Positions 8,153 to 20,159 of a DNA stretch of 64,000 nt are shown here, one piece after another. The notes below the pieces were generated by a model. That model had not been told where the DNA came from. It made no database searches and saw only the letters and a program-made list of their open reading frames with translations. Source of the stretch: JBQLZQ01 sp052168355 (GTDB lineage Bacteria; Pseudomonadota; Alphaproteobacteria; DSM-16000; Inquilinaceae); contig JBQLZQ010000006.1 in NCBI GenBank assembly GCA_052168355.1, forward strand, positions 1-64,000. Direction: 5' to 3'. A program made the position numbers and the translations under genes. Within the stretch, counting starts at the first letter, position 1; every line of letters begins with the position of its first letter.

Positions 8153-8968
8153 TTACGTGTTGGCTGACAGGAACTGCCGGCAGCGCTCGGATTTCGGGTG
8201 GTCGAAAACGTCGGCCGGCGGTCCTTCTTCCTCCACCAGACCCTGGTGCAGGAACATCACATGGGACGACACCTCACGGGCGAACCGCATCTCATGGGTG
8301 ACCATCAGCATGGTGTTGCCTTCCTCGGCAAGCTGGCGGATCACCCGCAGCACCTCGTTGACCAGTTCCGGGTCCAGGGCCGATGTCGGTTCGTCGAACA
8401 GCATCACCTTGGGCCGCATGGCCAGGGCGCGGGCGATGGCGGCCCGCTGTTGCTGGCCGCCCGACAGATGGCTGGGGTAGTGGTCGGCCTTGTCGGCGAT
8501 GCCCACCTTGTCCAGCAGCGCCCTGGCCTGCGCGGCCGCTTCCCGGCGCGGGACCTGCAGCACATGGACCGGGGCTTCCATGACGTTCTGCAGCACGGTC
8601 ATGTGGCTCCACAGGTTGAAGCCCTGGAACACCATGCCCAGGCTGGCGCGAATCCGATCGACCTGATGCCGGTCGGTGGGGACGGCCGTTCCGTCGGGTC
8701 GCCGTTTCATGTCGATCCGCTCGCCATTGACGAACACATCGCCCCGGTCGGGCGTCTCCAGCAGGTTCACGCAGCGCAGGAACGTGCTCTTGCCCGATCC
8801 GGACGACCCGATCATGGAAATGACGTCGCCCTGCCGCGCGGTCAGGGAAATGCCCCGGAGCACCTCCAGGGATCCGAACCGCTTGTGCATGTCGACGACT
8901 TCCAAGGCCGGAACGTCGGCCGGCGCGTCGATCACCGCCGGTTCGTTGCCGTTTGCCTGCCGGGTCAC
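8153..8968 (-). CDS. Polar amino-acid ABC transporter ATP-binding protein
   Basis: 271-residue ATPase of the HisP/GlnQ/AapP family that powers the importer. Motifs in order: Walker A GSSGSGKST, Q-loop FQGFNLW, signature LSGGQQQR, Walker B VMLFDEPTSALD and the switch VTHE. The frame continues upstream to 9031, but GTG 8968 is preferred because it is preceded by a strong purine tract (GGGAGGGGG) and the protein then begins about 20 residues before the ABC core. The gene is first in the order ATPase, binding protein, HisQ, HisM, all on the minus strand. The linker after the Walker A region (MKRRPDGTAVPTDRHQ) is the insertion usual in the histidine/arginine subgroup. Confidence 0.94.
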   Translation of the reverse strand: MTRQANGNEPAVIDAPADVPALEVVDMHKRFGSLEVLRGISLTARQGDVISMIGSSGSGKSTFLRCVNLLETPDRGDVFVNGERIDMKRRPDGTAVPTDRHQVDRIRASLGMVFQGFNLWSHMTVLQNVMEAPVHVLQVPRREAAAQARALLDKVGIADKADHYPSHLSGGQQQRAAIARALAMRPKVMLFDEPTSALDPELVNEVLRVIRQLAEEGNTMLMVTHEMRFAREVSSHVMFLHQGLVEEEGPPADVFDHPKSERCRQFLSANT

Positions 8969-9043
8969 GCCCCCTCCCTTGCCTGGACCTCCAAAGAACG
9001 GAGCATGGCACGAACAGCGCGGCGAGCCCAAGCCCCGGGACGG

Positions 9044-10426
9044 TCAAGAGGCCGAGAGCGCCTCGATCTGCCGGCTCAACGCGTTGTGTTCGGGCGATCC
9101 CGGCGTCATGCGGTCGAGCAGTCGCCGCCACATCCGCTCGGCTGCGGGTGTATCACCTTGCGCCGCCGCATGGAGGCCCAGGAAAAACAGGGCCCGCGCG
9201 TTGTCGGGGTCGATGGCGCTCAACCGCCGCAGCACCTCGACCGTTTCGTCGGTTAGTTCGGCGGGGGCGGCGCCGGCGGGGTCCAGCAGCGCGTCGGCCA
9301 GGGCGCTCAGCACGTCGGGGTCTTCGGGCGCCAGGGCCGCAGCCCGCCGCAACGCGGTCACCGCCTCGTCGCGTTCACCCAAAACGGCATAGGACCGGCC
9401 CAGCCGCAGCCAGCCCTCCAGATCGTCCGGCGCGTCCTCCAGCCGCGCGGCCAGCCCGTCGACCATGCCACGGATCATCCGCTGGCGATCGGCTTCGGTC
9501 ATCTCGGCCGCCGCCTCGATGTCGGCGGGGCCGGGACCGGGTTCGGCCGGCGCGGCGATCTCGACCTCGATCCCCAGGCGTGCCGCCGTCTCGGCGATCC
9601 GCTGGCGCACCAGGGGCAGCCATGGGGCGTCGGGCGGGCTGTCGGCGGCCAGCGCCTGCCACCCCTCCAGCGCGTCCCGGTCGGCGCCGGCCTGGGCCCG
9701 CGCCAGCGCCAGATAGTAGCGGGCGCGCGGGTCCCCGGGCCGGGCGGCGACGGTGCGTTCGAAGGCCAGCCGGGCCTGTTCGGTGACCGTGCCGTCGCCG
9801 GCCCGCACCAGGGCTTCGCCATAGCTGCCGGTCAGGGCGGCGTCGCCCTCGCTCAGCCCCACCGCGCGGGCATAGGCGCCGGCCGCGTCCTCCCACAGCC
9901 CCAGGGCGTCGAACCCCCGCGCCAGGGCGACCCAGCCGGCCAGGTCGTCCGGCGCCGCCTCCAGCCGCCGTTGCAGCGTCTCGATCTCGGCCCGCAGCGC
10001 CTGTTCCTGCAATCGCGGCCCCGGATCGCGGGCGGCGTAGGGTTGGGACGGCAGGCTGGGGGCTCCGGTCGACAGGTAAAGGGTCAGGGCTGCCGCGGGG
10101 ATGATCGCGGCCATGGCGATGGCCACGACCCGGCTGGCCCGCGCCTGCCGGGCCGACGGCGCCGCCGGTTCCGACGGGGTGCGGTCGGCGACGGCCAGAA
10201 CCCGGCGGGACACTTCCAGCCGGGCCGCCTCCGCCTCGGTGTCGTCGATCAGCCCCCGGGCCCGGTCGCGTTCGATCTCCGCCATCTGGTCGCGATAGAC
10301 GGCCAGGCCGGGATCCTCGGCCGTGTCCGATCGTCGGCGGCGCATCAGCGGGTGCAGAACGGCCAGGACGGTCGCCGCCGTCATCGCCGCCACGGCGATC
10401 CACAACAGATATTGGGTCCACGCCAT
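9044..10426 (-). CDS. ccmI: CcmI (CycH), cytochrome c maturation TPR protein
   Basis: 460 residues. CcmI holds apocytochrome c and delivers it to the CcmF/H haem lyase. An N-terminal membrane helix (about residues 5-25) is followed by a cytoplasmic loop with a leucine-zipper-like region (VYRDQMAEIERDRARG), a second membrane helix (about 100-120) and a periplasmic domain with TPR repeats (for example LAGWVALARGFDALGLWEDAAGAYARAV and LEGWLRLGRSYAVLGERDEAVTAL). ATG 10426 was chosen over the longer open frame because it begins right at the conserved membrane helix MAWTQYLLW. The gene is last in the ccmABCDEFGHI run, 11 nt after ccmH. Confidence 0.94.
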   Translation of the reverse strand: MAWTQYLLWIAVAAMTAATVLAVLHPLMRRRRSDTAEDPGLAVYRDQMAEIERDRARGLIDDTEAEAARLEVSRRVLAVADRTPSEPAAPSARQARASRVVAIAMAAIIPAAALTLYLSTGAPSLPSQPYAARDPGPRLQEQALRAEIETLQRRLEAAPDDLAGWVALARGFDALGLWEDAAGAYARAVGLSEGDAALTGSYGEALVRAGDGTVTEQARLAFERTVAARPGDPRARYYLALARAQAGADRDALEGWQALAADSPPDAPWLPLVRQRIAETAARLGIEVEIAAPAEPGPGPADIEAAAEMTEADRQRMIRGMVDGLAARLEDAPDDLEGWLRLGRSYAVLGERDEAVTALRRAAALAPEDPDVLSALADALLDPAGAAPAELTDETVEVLRRLSAIDPDNARALFFLGLHAAAQGDTPAAERMWRRLLDRMTPGSPEHNALSRQIEALSAS

Positions 10427-10437
10427 CTCCGGGCCGC

Positions 10438-10908
10438 TCAATCGCGGTCCAGAAGCGACGCGACCCGCTTGCGCTCCGCCTCGGTCAGCGGCTCGGGCGT
10501 GGCCATCGCGCGTTGGCGGCGATGGATCATCACGGCGACGACGCCCAGGCCGCAGGCCAGCAGCGCCGCGGGCGCCAGCCACAGAATGTAGGTGTTGGCC
10601 TGAAACGGGGGGCGCAGCAGCACGAAGTCGCCGTAGCGGGCGGTGACGAAGGCCAGCACCTCGGCATCGGTGTCGCCGGCCGACAACCGTTCGCGGACCA
10701 GAACCCGCAGATCCCTGGCCAGCGGCGCGTTGCTGTCGTCGATCGACTGGTTCTGACACACCAGGCAGCGCAATTCCTTGGACAGATCGCGGGCCCGGTC
10801 CTCCAGCGCCGGATCCGCCAGCCGTTCCGCCGGTTCCACGGCGCCGGCCGGCACCGCCATCGTCACTGCCGCGACCAGCGCCAGGATCGGGAACAGGGCG
10901 CGGATCAT
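10438..10908 (-). CDS. ccmH: CcmH (CycL), cytochrome c maturation thiol protein
   Basis: 156 residues. Membrane-anchored periplasmic thiol protein that reduces apocytochrome c cysteines and works with CcmG and CcmF. A signal peptide (about residues 1-23) precedes the diagnostic motif LRCLVCQNQSI (CxxC) and a C-terminal membrane helix (about 105-125). ATG 10908 overlaps the ccmG stop by 4 nt (ATGA), which supports this start over the longer frame. This is the short CcmH; the TPR part found fused in E. coli CcmH is the separate ccmI downstream. Confidence 0.95.
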   Translation of the reverse strand: MIRALFPILALVAAVTMAVPAGAVEPAERLADPALEDRARDLSKELRCLVCQNQSIDDSNAPLARDLRVLVRERLSAGDTDAEVLAFVTARYGDFVLLRPPFQANTYILWLAPAALLACGLGVVAVMIHRRQRAMATPEPLTEAERKRVASLLDRD

Positions 10909-11453
10909 TTGGCCAGGTCCCGCAGCAGCGGCATCAGTTGCCGATCCACGTAATCGGGGGTCATCGGCCCGGCATGGCGCGTGCGGATGTTTCCGGTCCG
11001 GTCGACGACAAAGGTTTCGGGCACGCCGTACACGCCCCATTCCAACCCGGCGCGTCCGTCCAGATCGACACCGATCCGGGAAAACGGATCGCCGTTGCGG
11101 GTCAGCCAGGTCAGCGTGTCCTGGGGCCGGTCCTTATAGGCGATGCCGACCACCGGGATGCCGTCTTCCCGCGCCAGGCGGGTCAGCAGCGGGTGCTCGG
11201 CCAGGCAGGGCACGCACCAGCTGGCGAAGAAGTTGACCAGGATGGGCCCGTCGGCGGCCAGACGCGCGACATCGTCCAGGGCCAGGCCGTCGTCGCGGCC
11301 GGGCAGCGGCGGCAGGGCGACGGACGGGACCGGCTTGTCCTCCAGGGCCGAGGGCAGCAGGCCTGGGTCCCGGCCGTAGAGCAACGGCACGGCCATCCAC
11401 GCCGCCAGCACGGCGAAGAGCGCCAGCGGCACCAGGTACAAAAGCCGTCGCAC
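10905..11453 (-). CDS. ccmG: CcmG (DsbE), thiol:disulfide interchange protein
   Basis: 182 residues. Periplasmic thioredoxin-fold protein tethered by an N-terminal membrane helix (about 3-25). The redox motif WCVPC sits in NFFASWCVPCLAEH (about residues 73-86). The family-specific acidic/active-site groove residues follow in GIAYKDRPQDTLTWL and the cis-proline loop is YGVPETFVVD. It supplies reductant to CcmH and apocytochrome. It starts with GTG, 13 nt after ccmF, and its end overlaps ccmH by 4 nt. Confidence 0.95.
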   Translation of the reverse strand: MRRLLYLVPLALFAVLAAWMAVPLLYGRDPGLLPSALEDKPVPSVALPPLPGRDDGLALDDVARLAADGPILVNFFASWCVPCLAEHPLLTRLAREDGIPVVGIAYKDRPQDTLTWLTRNGDPFSRIGVDLDGRAGLEWGVYGVPETFVVDRTGNIRTRHAGPMTPDYVDRQLMPLLRDLAK

Positions 11454-11466
11454 GCCGGATCGTCCG

Positions 11467-13449
11467 CTATTCGGCCGGCTGCGCCGCGGCCGGCGCCCGC
11501 CGCCGCCTGGGCACGCCCACCCGCAGCCGCCGGTCGGTCAGGCTGACCAGCCCGCCGATGGTCATGACCACGGATCCCAGCCAGATCCACGGTACCAGAG
11601 GATGGTGATAGACCCGCACGATCCAGGTTCCGTCCTCCTGGGCCTCGCCCAGGGCGGCATAGACGTCGGCGGTCAGGGTGGTTCGGATGGCGGCCTCGGT
11701 GGTCTGGGTCCGGGCCACCGGAAACCAGCGCTTTTCGGGCCACAGGACGGCCAGATCGGTGCCGTCATGGCTGAGCTGCAGCCGGCCACGGTCGGCGGCA
11801 TAGTTGGCGCCGGCGATCTGCTCCACCCCCTCGAAGGTCAGGGTGTAGCCGGCAAGGTCGACGCTGTCCCCCGGCCGCATCGCCTCGATCCGTTCCTCGG
11901 TCCAGCCCAGGGAGCCGGTCATGCCGGCGATGGCGATGCCGACCCCGGCATGGGCGACGGTCATGCCCCAGGCGCCGCGCGGCAGGTTGCGGGCGCGCCG
12001 CCAGGTTTCGCTCAAAGGGGCGCGGAACAGGCGTGTCCGGTCGGCGACCTCGGCCAGGGCGGTCAGGATGGCCCAGGCCGCCAGCGCGATGCCGGCCAGG
12101 GCCAGCACCGGCCCGCCGGACCGCCAGTAGGCGGTGGCCAGGACGACGATGGCGGTCAGGGCGGCCGCCGCCTTCAGCCGGCCCAAGGCGCCGGCCAGGT
12201 CGGCGCGCTTCCAGGCCAGCAGCGGGCCGATGCCCAGCACCACCACCAGCACCGCCATCAGCGGTCCGAAGGTGGCGTTGAAGTAGGGCGGGCCGACCGA
12301 CACCTTGCCGGCGCCGATGGACTCCGCCAGCAGCGGATAGAGGGTGCCGACAAAGACCACGCCGCACGACACGGTCAGCAGCAGGTTGTTGAGCACCAGA
12401 GACCCCTCGCGGCTGATCGGCGCGAACAGGCCGCCGCCCTTGAGGTGGGGCGCGCGAATCGCGAACAGGGCCAGCGACCCGCCCACGGCCAACCCCAGCA
12501 ATCCCAGGATGAAGACCCCGCGGGCCGGATCGGTGGCGAAGGTGTGGACCGATGTCAGAATGCCCGACCGCACTAGGAAGGTGCCCAGCAGGCTGAGCGC
12601 GAAGGTCAGGATGGCCAGGAAGATGGTCCAGCTTTTCAGCGTATCGCGTTTTTCCACGACGATGGCCGAATGCAAGAGGGCGGTGCCGGCCAGCCAGGGC
12701 ATCAGGCTGGCGTTTTCCACCGGGTCCCAGAACCACCAGCCGCCCCAGCCCAGCTCGTAATAGGCCCACCACGATCCCAGCGCGATGCCCAGGGTCAGGC
12801 CGCACCACGCCGCCAGGGTCCAGGGCCGCACCCAGCGGGCCCAGGCGGCGTCGACCCTGCCCTCGATCAGGGCCGCGACGGCGAAGCTGAAGGCCATGGA
12901 AAACCCGACATAGCCGAAATACAGAAACGGCGGGTGAAACGCCAAGCCCGGGTCCTGCAGCAGCGGGTTCAGGTCCCGCCCGTCCAAGGGCGGCGGGTCG
13001 ACGCGCCAGAACGGGTTGGAGGTCATCAGGATAAAGGTCAGGAAGCCGACGCCGATCATGCCCTGCACGGCCAACACCCGGGCGCGCAGGGTGGCCGGCA
13101 GGTTGCTTCCAAAGCTGGCGACCATGGCGCCGAACAGGGCCAGGATCAGCACCCACAGGACCATCGACCCTTCGTGATTGCCCCACACGCCGGAGATTTT
13201 GTAGAGCAGCGGTTTGGCCGAATGGCTGTTCTGGACGACGTTGAGAACGGTGAAATCGCTGACCACATAGGCGTGGGTCAGCGCCAGGAACGCGGCCAGC
13301 ACCGCCGCCAGCTGCCCCAGGGCCGAGGTGCTGCCGACCTCCATCAGGCCGGCATGGCCTCTGGCCGCGCCGATCAGCGGCAGGCTGGACTGGACGATGG
13401 CCAGCAGCAGCGCCAGGATCAGCGCGAAATGGCCGATTTCGGGGATCAT
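11467..13449 (-). CDS. ccmF: CcmF, haem lyase subunit of cytochrome c maturation
   Basis: 660-residue polytopic inner-membrane protein that ligates haem to apocytochrome c. The tryptophan-rich haem-handling signature is present as GWGGWWFWDPVENASLMPWL (about residues 233-252), with conserved histidines in flanking loops, such as WGNHEGSM and HPPFLYFGY. Length and about 14-15 hydrophobic segments are normal for the family. Its start overlaps ccmE by 4 nt. The C-terminus ends in a basic tail rich in Arg and Ala. Confidence 0.96.
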   Translation of the reverse strand: MIPEIGHFALILALLLAIVQSSLPLIGAARGHAGLMEVGSTSALGQLAAVLAAFLALTHAYVVSDFTVLNVVQNSHSAKPLLYKISGVWGNHEGSMVLWVLILALFGAMVASFGSNLPATLRARVLAVQGMIGVGFLTFILMTSNPFWRVDPPPLDGRDLNPLLQDPGLAFHPPFLYFGYVGFSMAFSFAVAALIEGRVDAAWARWVRPWTLAAWCGLTLGIALGSWWAYYELGWGGWWFWDPVENASLMPWLAGTALLHSAIVVEKRDTLKSWTIFLAILTFALSLLGTFLVRSGILTSVHTFATDPARGVFILGLLGLAVGGSLALFAIRAPHLKGGGLFAPISREGSLVLNNLLLTVSCGVVFVGTLYPLLAESIGAGKVSVGPPYFNATFGPLMAVLVVVLGIGPLLAWKRADLAGALGRLKAAAALTAIVVLATAYWRSGGPVLALAGIALAAWAILTALAEVADRTRLFRAPLSETWRRARNLPRGAWGMTVAHAGVGIAIAGMTGSLGWTEERIEAMRPGDSVDLAGYTLTFEGVEQIAGANYAADRGRLQLSHDGTDLAVLWPEKRWFPVARTQTTEAAIRTTLTADVYAALGEAQEDGTWIVRVYHHPLVPWIWLGSVVMTIGGLVSLTDRRLRVGVPRRRRAPAAAQPAE

Positions 13450-13904
13450 GGCGTCCGCTCCCCGGCGGCGGCCCGCCCCTCGCGGTCGGCGGTGCGCAAC
13501 GCTTCGGCCACCTCGGGCGGCATGTAGTTTTCGTCGTGCTTGGCCAGCACGTTGTCGGCCCGGAAAACCCCGGCGCCGTCCAGCCTGCCCTCGGCCACCA
13601 CGCCCTGCCCCTCGCGGAACAGGTCGGGCAGGATGCCGCGATAGGCCACCGGCACCTCCGCCGCCAGATCGGTGACGACGAAGGTCATGGTGACGCCGTC
13701 AGCCTCCCGTCCGATACTGCCGTCCAGCACCAGCCCGCCCAGGCGGAAGGTCTGGTCGGGACGCAGCGTGCGTTCGGCAAGGTCGCTGGGACTGTAGAAA
13801 AACAGCAGGTTGTCCTGGAACGCGGTGAGCACCAGAGCGCTGGCGGTGCCAAGCCCGGCCAGGGCCAGCCCCAATATGTAAAGCCGGCGCTTCTTGCGGG
13901 TCAT
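13446..13904 (-). CDS. ccmE: CcmE, periplasmic haem chaperone
   Basis: 152 residues. An N-terminal membrane anchor (about 9-28) is followed by an OB-fold domain. The haem-binding histidine lies in VLAKHDENYMPPEV (HDENY form, about residue 122), where haem binds covalently before transfer to CcmF. The FRLGGLVLDGSI and VAYRGILPDLFREGQGVV blocks are typical. Overlaps of 4 nt with ccmD before it and ccmF after it show tight coupling. Confidence 0.96.
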   Translation of the reverse strand: MTRKKRRLYILGLALAGLGTASALVLTAFQDNLLFFYSPSDLAERTLRPDQTFRLGGLVLDGSIGREADGVTMTFVVTDLAAEVPVAYRGILPDLFREGQGVVAEGRLDGAGVFRADNVLAKHDENYMPPEVAEALRTADREGRAAAGERTP

Positions 13905-14092
13905 CGGCCGGCATCCGCCCTGGCCGGCCGGTCGCGGCGCGGCCGCGCCGCGTCCAGCGCGTCGGCGTCCGCCTGGCGCAGCCGCAGCGACCGCAGGCTG
14001 ACCGCCAGCAGGGCCAGCAGGATCCCGCCGGCCACGGCATAGGCCGTCCAGACAAAGGGCGCATAGCCGCCCATGGCCAGAAATTCGGTCAT
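13901..14092 (-). CDS. ccmD: CcmD, small haem-exporter membrane protein
   Basis: 63 residues with one membrane helix (about 14-35) after a short conserved start (FLAMGGYAPFVWTAY) and a basic cytoplasmic tail. CcmD joins CcmABC and is needed to release haem-loaded CcmE. Position between ccmC and ccmE, and the 4-nt overlap with ccmE, support the call more than the sequence alone. A 103-nt gap separates it from ccmC. Confidence 0.9.
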   Translation of the reverse strand: MTEFLAMGGYAPFVWTAYAVAGGILLALLAVSLRSLRLRQADADALDAARPRRDRPARADAGR

Positions 14093-14195
14093 CGGTCAGG
14101 CGTCCCGTTCCATGGCGGGCCTATCATGGCGCGTCGGCCGGATCCGCGACACCCCGCGCGACCCCCTGCCGCAGATCGTCGGCGGTCCGCCATGA

Positions 14196-14927
14196 TCATT
14201 CCGCCGCTTTCGCTACGGGTTCCAAGGCCCGCAACACCCGCAGCTTCCGGTCCAGAAGTTCCGCCCGGGTCCGGACCAGCGCCAGGGTCACGAAATAGGC
14301 GGCGAAGCCCCCCGCCATGACCAGCAGCGGCGCCAGCATCGAGGGGTCCACGGCCGGCGCGTCCAGCCGCGACACCGATGCCGGCTGGTGCAGCGTGTTC
14401 CACCAGTCGACCGAAAACTTGATGATCGGCAGGTTGACCACGCCGATCAGCACCAGCACCCCGCCCGCCTTCAGCCCGCGCTCGGCGTCGTCGAAGGCGC
14501 CGACCAGCGCCATGTAGCCGAGATAGAGCAGGAACAGCACCAGCACGCTGGTCAGCCGCGCGTCCCACACCCACCAGGTGCCCCACATGGGCTGGCCCCA
14601 CAGGCTGCCGGTGATCAGGCAGATGGCGGTAAAGCCCGCGCCCACCGGGGCCACCGCCTTGCAGAACAGCGCCGCCAGCGGGTGCCGCCAGACCAGGGCC
14701 ACGGCACTGGCCAGCGCCATGCTGGTGTAGACGCCCATGGCCATCCAGGCCGACGGCACATGGATATACATGATCCGCACCGTGTCGCCCTGCTGGTAGT
14801 CGGGCGGCGATGCGAACAGGGCCAGATACAGCCCCAGCCCCATCAGCAGGACGGTCAGCCCGGCGCTCCACGGCAGGACCAGCGCGCTGATGCGGACAAA
14901 ACGGGCAGGGTTGGCAAAGCGGTGCAT
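14196..14927 (-). CDS. ccmC: CcmC, haem-delivery membrane protein
   Basis: 243-residue inner-membrane protein with six hydrophobic helices that loads haem onto CcmE. The tryptophan-rich signature WGTWWVWDARLTSVLVL (about residues 122-138) and the flanking histidines (MYIHVPSAWM and WWNTLHQPAS) are in place. The conserved IIKFSVDWWNTLHQPASV segment is characteristic of CcmC. It follows ccmB by 56 nt. Confidence 0.96.
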   Translation of the reverse strand: MHRFANPARFVRISALVLPWSAGLTVLLMGLGLYLALFASPPDYQQGDTVRIMYIHVPSAWMAMGVYTSMALASAVALVWRHPLAALFCKAVAPVGAGFTAICLITGSLWGQPMWGTWWVWDARLTSVLVLFLLYLGYMALVGAFDDAERGLKAGGVLVLIGVVNLPIIKFSVDWWNTLHQPASVSRLDAPAVDPSMLAPLLVMAGGFAAYFVTLALVRTRAELLDRKLRVLRALEPVAKAAE

Positions 14928-14983
14928 GGATTTCTATCGGCCGCATATCCACAAGGGGCGACGCATCATACCGCCGCGCATGC

Positions 14984-15649
14984 TCATTCCAAGGCCTGGC
15001 GCAGCGCCGCCGCCGCGGCGATCGGCGCCAGGGGCAGGGCCAGCGCCAGTATGCCCCCCAGCAATAGCAGATGGGGGCGCGCCGGCAAGCCGGCAACGGC
15101 CGCGTCCACCGACGCGGCGCCGAAGATCAGCACCGGTACCGCCAGCGGCAGCACCAGCAGCCCCAGCAAGGCCCCCCCGCGCCGGGACCCCAGCGTCAGG
15201 GCCGCGCCCATGGCGCCGATCAGGCTCAGGCTGGGGGTGCCCAGGGCCAGGCTTGCCATCAGCACCCACAGGGCATGGGTCGGCAGGTTCATCAGCAGCG
15301 CCAGCACCGGGGCGGCCAGGATCAGCGGCACCCCGGTGATCAGCCAATGGGCGACGATCTTGGCCAGGGCCACGGCCTCCAGCGGCAACGGCGACAGGGC
15401 CAGGAGGTCCAGGGCGCCGTCCTCGTGATCGGCGACGAACAGCCGCTCCAGCGACAGCAGCGCCGCCAACAGCGCCGCCACCCACACCGTGCCGCCGGCG
15501 ATCCGCGCCAGGACCGCCTGTTCCGGTCCGATGGCCAGCGGGAACAGGGCCACGGCGACGACAAAGAAGCCAAGCACGGCGCCGGCGTCGCTGCCCGACC
15601 GCAGGGCCAGGCGAATGTCCCGCCCGATCAGCCGCAGGACAGCTCTCAC
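14984..15649 (-). CDS. ccmB: CcmB, haem exporter permease
   Basis: 221-residue membrane protein with about six helices; permease of the CcmAB ABC complex, which provides energy to release haem-CcmE from CcmC. Conserved features are the N-terminal RDIRLALRSGSD region, the LFVADHEDGALDLLALSP segment and the C-terminal LVLPLAVPVLIFG helix. It starts with GTG and overlaps the ccmA stop by 4 nt (GTGA). Confidence 0.95.
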   Translation of the reverse strand: MRAVLRLIGRDIRLALRSGSDAGAVLGFFVVAVALFPLAIGPEQAVLARIAGGTVWVAALLAALLSLERLFVADHEDGALDLLALSPLPLEAVALAKIVAHWLITGVPLILAAPVLALLMNLPTHALWVLMASLALGTPSLSLIGAMGAALTLGSRRGGALLGLLVLPLAVPVLIFGAASVDAAVAGLPARPHLLLLGGILALALPLAPIAAAAALRQALE

Positions 15650-16323
15650 CCGTCGTCCTCCAGATCGGCGACCGTCGGCGCGTAGGCGCCGATATCCAGC
15701 GTGTCGGCGTGGTCCAGCCGGACCGGCACATGGGTCGCCAGGATCACGGCACCGCCCCGACCCCGATGGCGGGCCATGGCGTCCTCCAGCCGCGCGGTCG
15801 ACGGCTCGTCCAGCCCGGCGGTCGGTTCATCCAGCAGCCACAGGCGCGACGGCGCGGCCAGAAGCCTGGACAGCGCCACGCGCCGCCGCTGCCCGGCCGA
15901 CAGGTACCGGCCGGGGATATGGGCCAATGCACCGATCCCAAGCGCTTCCAGCGCCAGCAGGGCCCGCGCGCGCGCTTCCCGGCCGTCGGACAGCGCGGCC
16001 CAGAACGCCACATCTTCCAGGGCGGTCAGCCCGGCCTTGACGCCGTCCCGGTGACCGACATAGCCGATGGCCGGCGGTTCGCCGTCGGCTTCGGGGCCGC
16101 ACAGCCAATCGATGGTTCCGGCGGCGGGCGCCAGAAACCCGGCCAAAAGACGCAGCAGCGACGATTTCCCGCTGCCGTTGGGCCCCGTCAGGATCAGGGC
16201 GCCGCCAGGCTCGACCCGAAACGACAGGCGGTTGAACACGGTCCGGCCGCCGCGCCGGCACGCCAGCCCGTGCCCCGCCACCAGGCCGCCGTCCATGGCC
16301 GCCGCTTTGCTTGTCCCGTTCAT
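15646..16323 (-). CDS. ccmA: CcmA, haem exporter ATP-binding protein
   Basis: 225-residue ATPase of the CcmAB complex and first gene of the ccm run. Motifs: Walker A GPNGSGKSS, signature LSAGQRRR, Walker B LWLLDEPTAGLD and the switch TH. ATG 16323 was chosen from several in-frame starts; no convincing ribosome site precedes it or ATG 16296, which would remove 9 residues, so the start is uncertain. It is divergent from the alpha/beta hydrolase gene, with about 150 bp between them that should hold the ccm promoter. Confidence 0.93.
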   Translation of the reverse strand: MNGTSKAAAMDGGLVAGHGLACRRGGRTVFNRLSFRVEPGGALILTGPNGSGKSSLLRLLAGFLAPAAGTIDWLCGPEADGEPPAIGYVGHRDGVKAGLTALEDVAFWAALSDGREARARALLALEALGIGALAHIPGRYLSAGQRRRVALSRLLAAPSRLWLLDEPTAGLDEPSTARLEDAMARHRGRGGAVILATHVPVRLDHADTLDIGAYAPTVADLEDDG

Positions 16324-16471
16324 GGGCGCTGCTATACCATGCCGGCGGGCGAAGCCAAGACCGCCCCCAAGGCCGGACACGAAATCGTCAATCCGCGCAT
16401 TTCTCGCATGACGGGCGCGACGTTATCGCGCATATCGGTTCGATGTCTGTGCGATTCAGCGTTCCGATCCC

Positions 16472-17344
16472 GTGAGTCCGTCGTCCGACGACCGGATCCT
16501 CCGCCGGCCCATGGGGCTGACCGTCGGGGGACACGGTCTCTACGCAGAATGGCTGGAACCGGCGGACGGCCCGGTTCCCGGCGCACCGCCTCTGGTCTTT
16601 CTCCATGAAGGGCTGGGCAGCGTCGCCCAATGGACAGACCGGCGCGGCCTGGACGTGCCGGCGACGCTGGTCGCCGCGACGGGCAGCCCGGCCCTGGTCT
16701 ATGACCGTCTGGGGTTCGGCCGGTCCGACCCGTTGCCCGGCCCGCGCCGGCCCGATTATCTGTACGACGAGGCGTGGCAGACCCTGCCGGCCGTGCTGGA
16801 TCAGGCCGGCATCGACCGCGCGCTTCCGGTCGGCCATTCCGACGGGGCGACGATCGCGCTGCTGTTCGCCGCCCGTTTTCCCGACCGCGCCGCCGCCCTG
16901 GTGGGCGAGGCGGCGCACGTGTTCGTCGAGGACGTGACCCTGGACGGCATCCGCGACGCAAGCCGCCGCTACCGCGCCAGTAACGGCACGCTCAAGGCGG
17001 CGCTGACCCGGTATCACGGGACCAAGACCGATGCGACCTTCGCCGGATGGGCCGATGTGTGGCTGGAGCCGGAGTTTCGCGCCTTCGACATGGTCGACCG
17101 GCTGGCGGCCATCGCCTGTCCGGTGTTCGCCCTGCAGGGCGACGGCGACGAGTATGGCAGCCCCGCCCAGCTGACCGCCATCCGCGATGGCGTGTCGGGA
17201 CCCGTGGAGACGTGGCTGGTGCCGCGGTGCCGCCATGTGCCCCATTTCCAGGCGGCCGACCGGGTGCTGCCCCGGATCGCCGCGTTCGTGCGGCGCATGG
17301 CCGACGCCGATGCCGGCATCCGGCCGCCGGCAAGGGACGTTTGA
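16472..17344 (+). CDS. Alpha/beta hydrolase
   Basis: 290-residue serine hydrolase of the alpha/beta fold. The oxyanion loop is LHEGLGS, the nucleophile elbow is GHSDGA with Ser about residue 123, the acid is likely Asp in LQGDGDEYGS, and the His is in the final CRHVPHFQ segment. The H-E-G-L-G-S loop and the S-D-G elbow resemble the group often annotated as 3-oxoadipate enol-lactonase-like or MhpC-like hydrolases, but the substrate cannot be told. The start is GTG with no strong ribosome site; an ATG at codon 14 is the alternative. It is followed by acnA, 109 nt away on the same strand. Confidence 0.85.
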   Translation: MSPSSDDRILRRPMGLTVGGHGLYAEWLEPADGPVPGAPPLVFLHEGLGSVAQWTDRRGLDVPATLVAATGSPALVYDRLGFGRSDPLPGPRRPDYLYDEAWQTLPAVLDQAGIDRALPVGHSDGATIALLFAARFPDRAAALVGEAAHVFVEDVTLDGIRDASRRYRASNGTLKAALTRYHGTKTDATFAGWADVWLEPEFRAFDMVDRLAAIACPVFALQGDGDEYGSPAQLTAIRDGVSGPVETWLVPRCRHVPHFQAADRVLPRIAAFVRRMADADAGIRPPARDV

Positions 17345-17453
17345 TCGGCGGCCCGAAAACCGCTACATCATCGCCCGAGAGGCGCACCGCGCCGTCCGAT
17401 CCCGTCAACGGTGCCCCAGGCCACGGTCTGCGGCGCGAAGGAGGACCAGGCCC

Positions 17454-20159
<2,706 letters not shown>
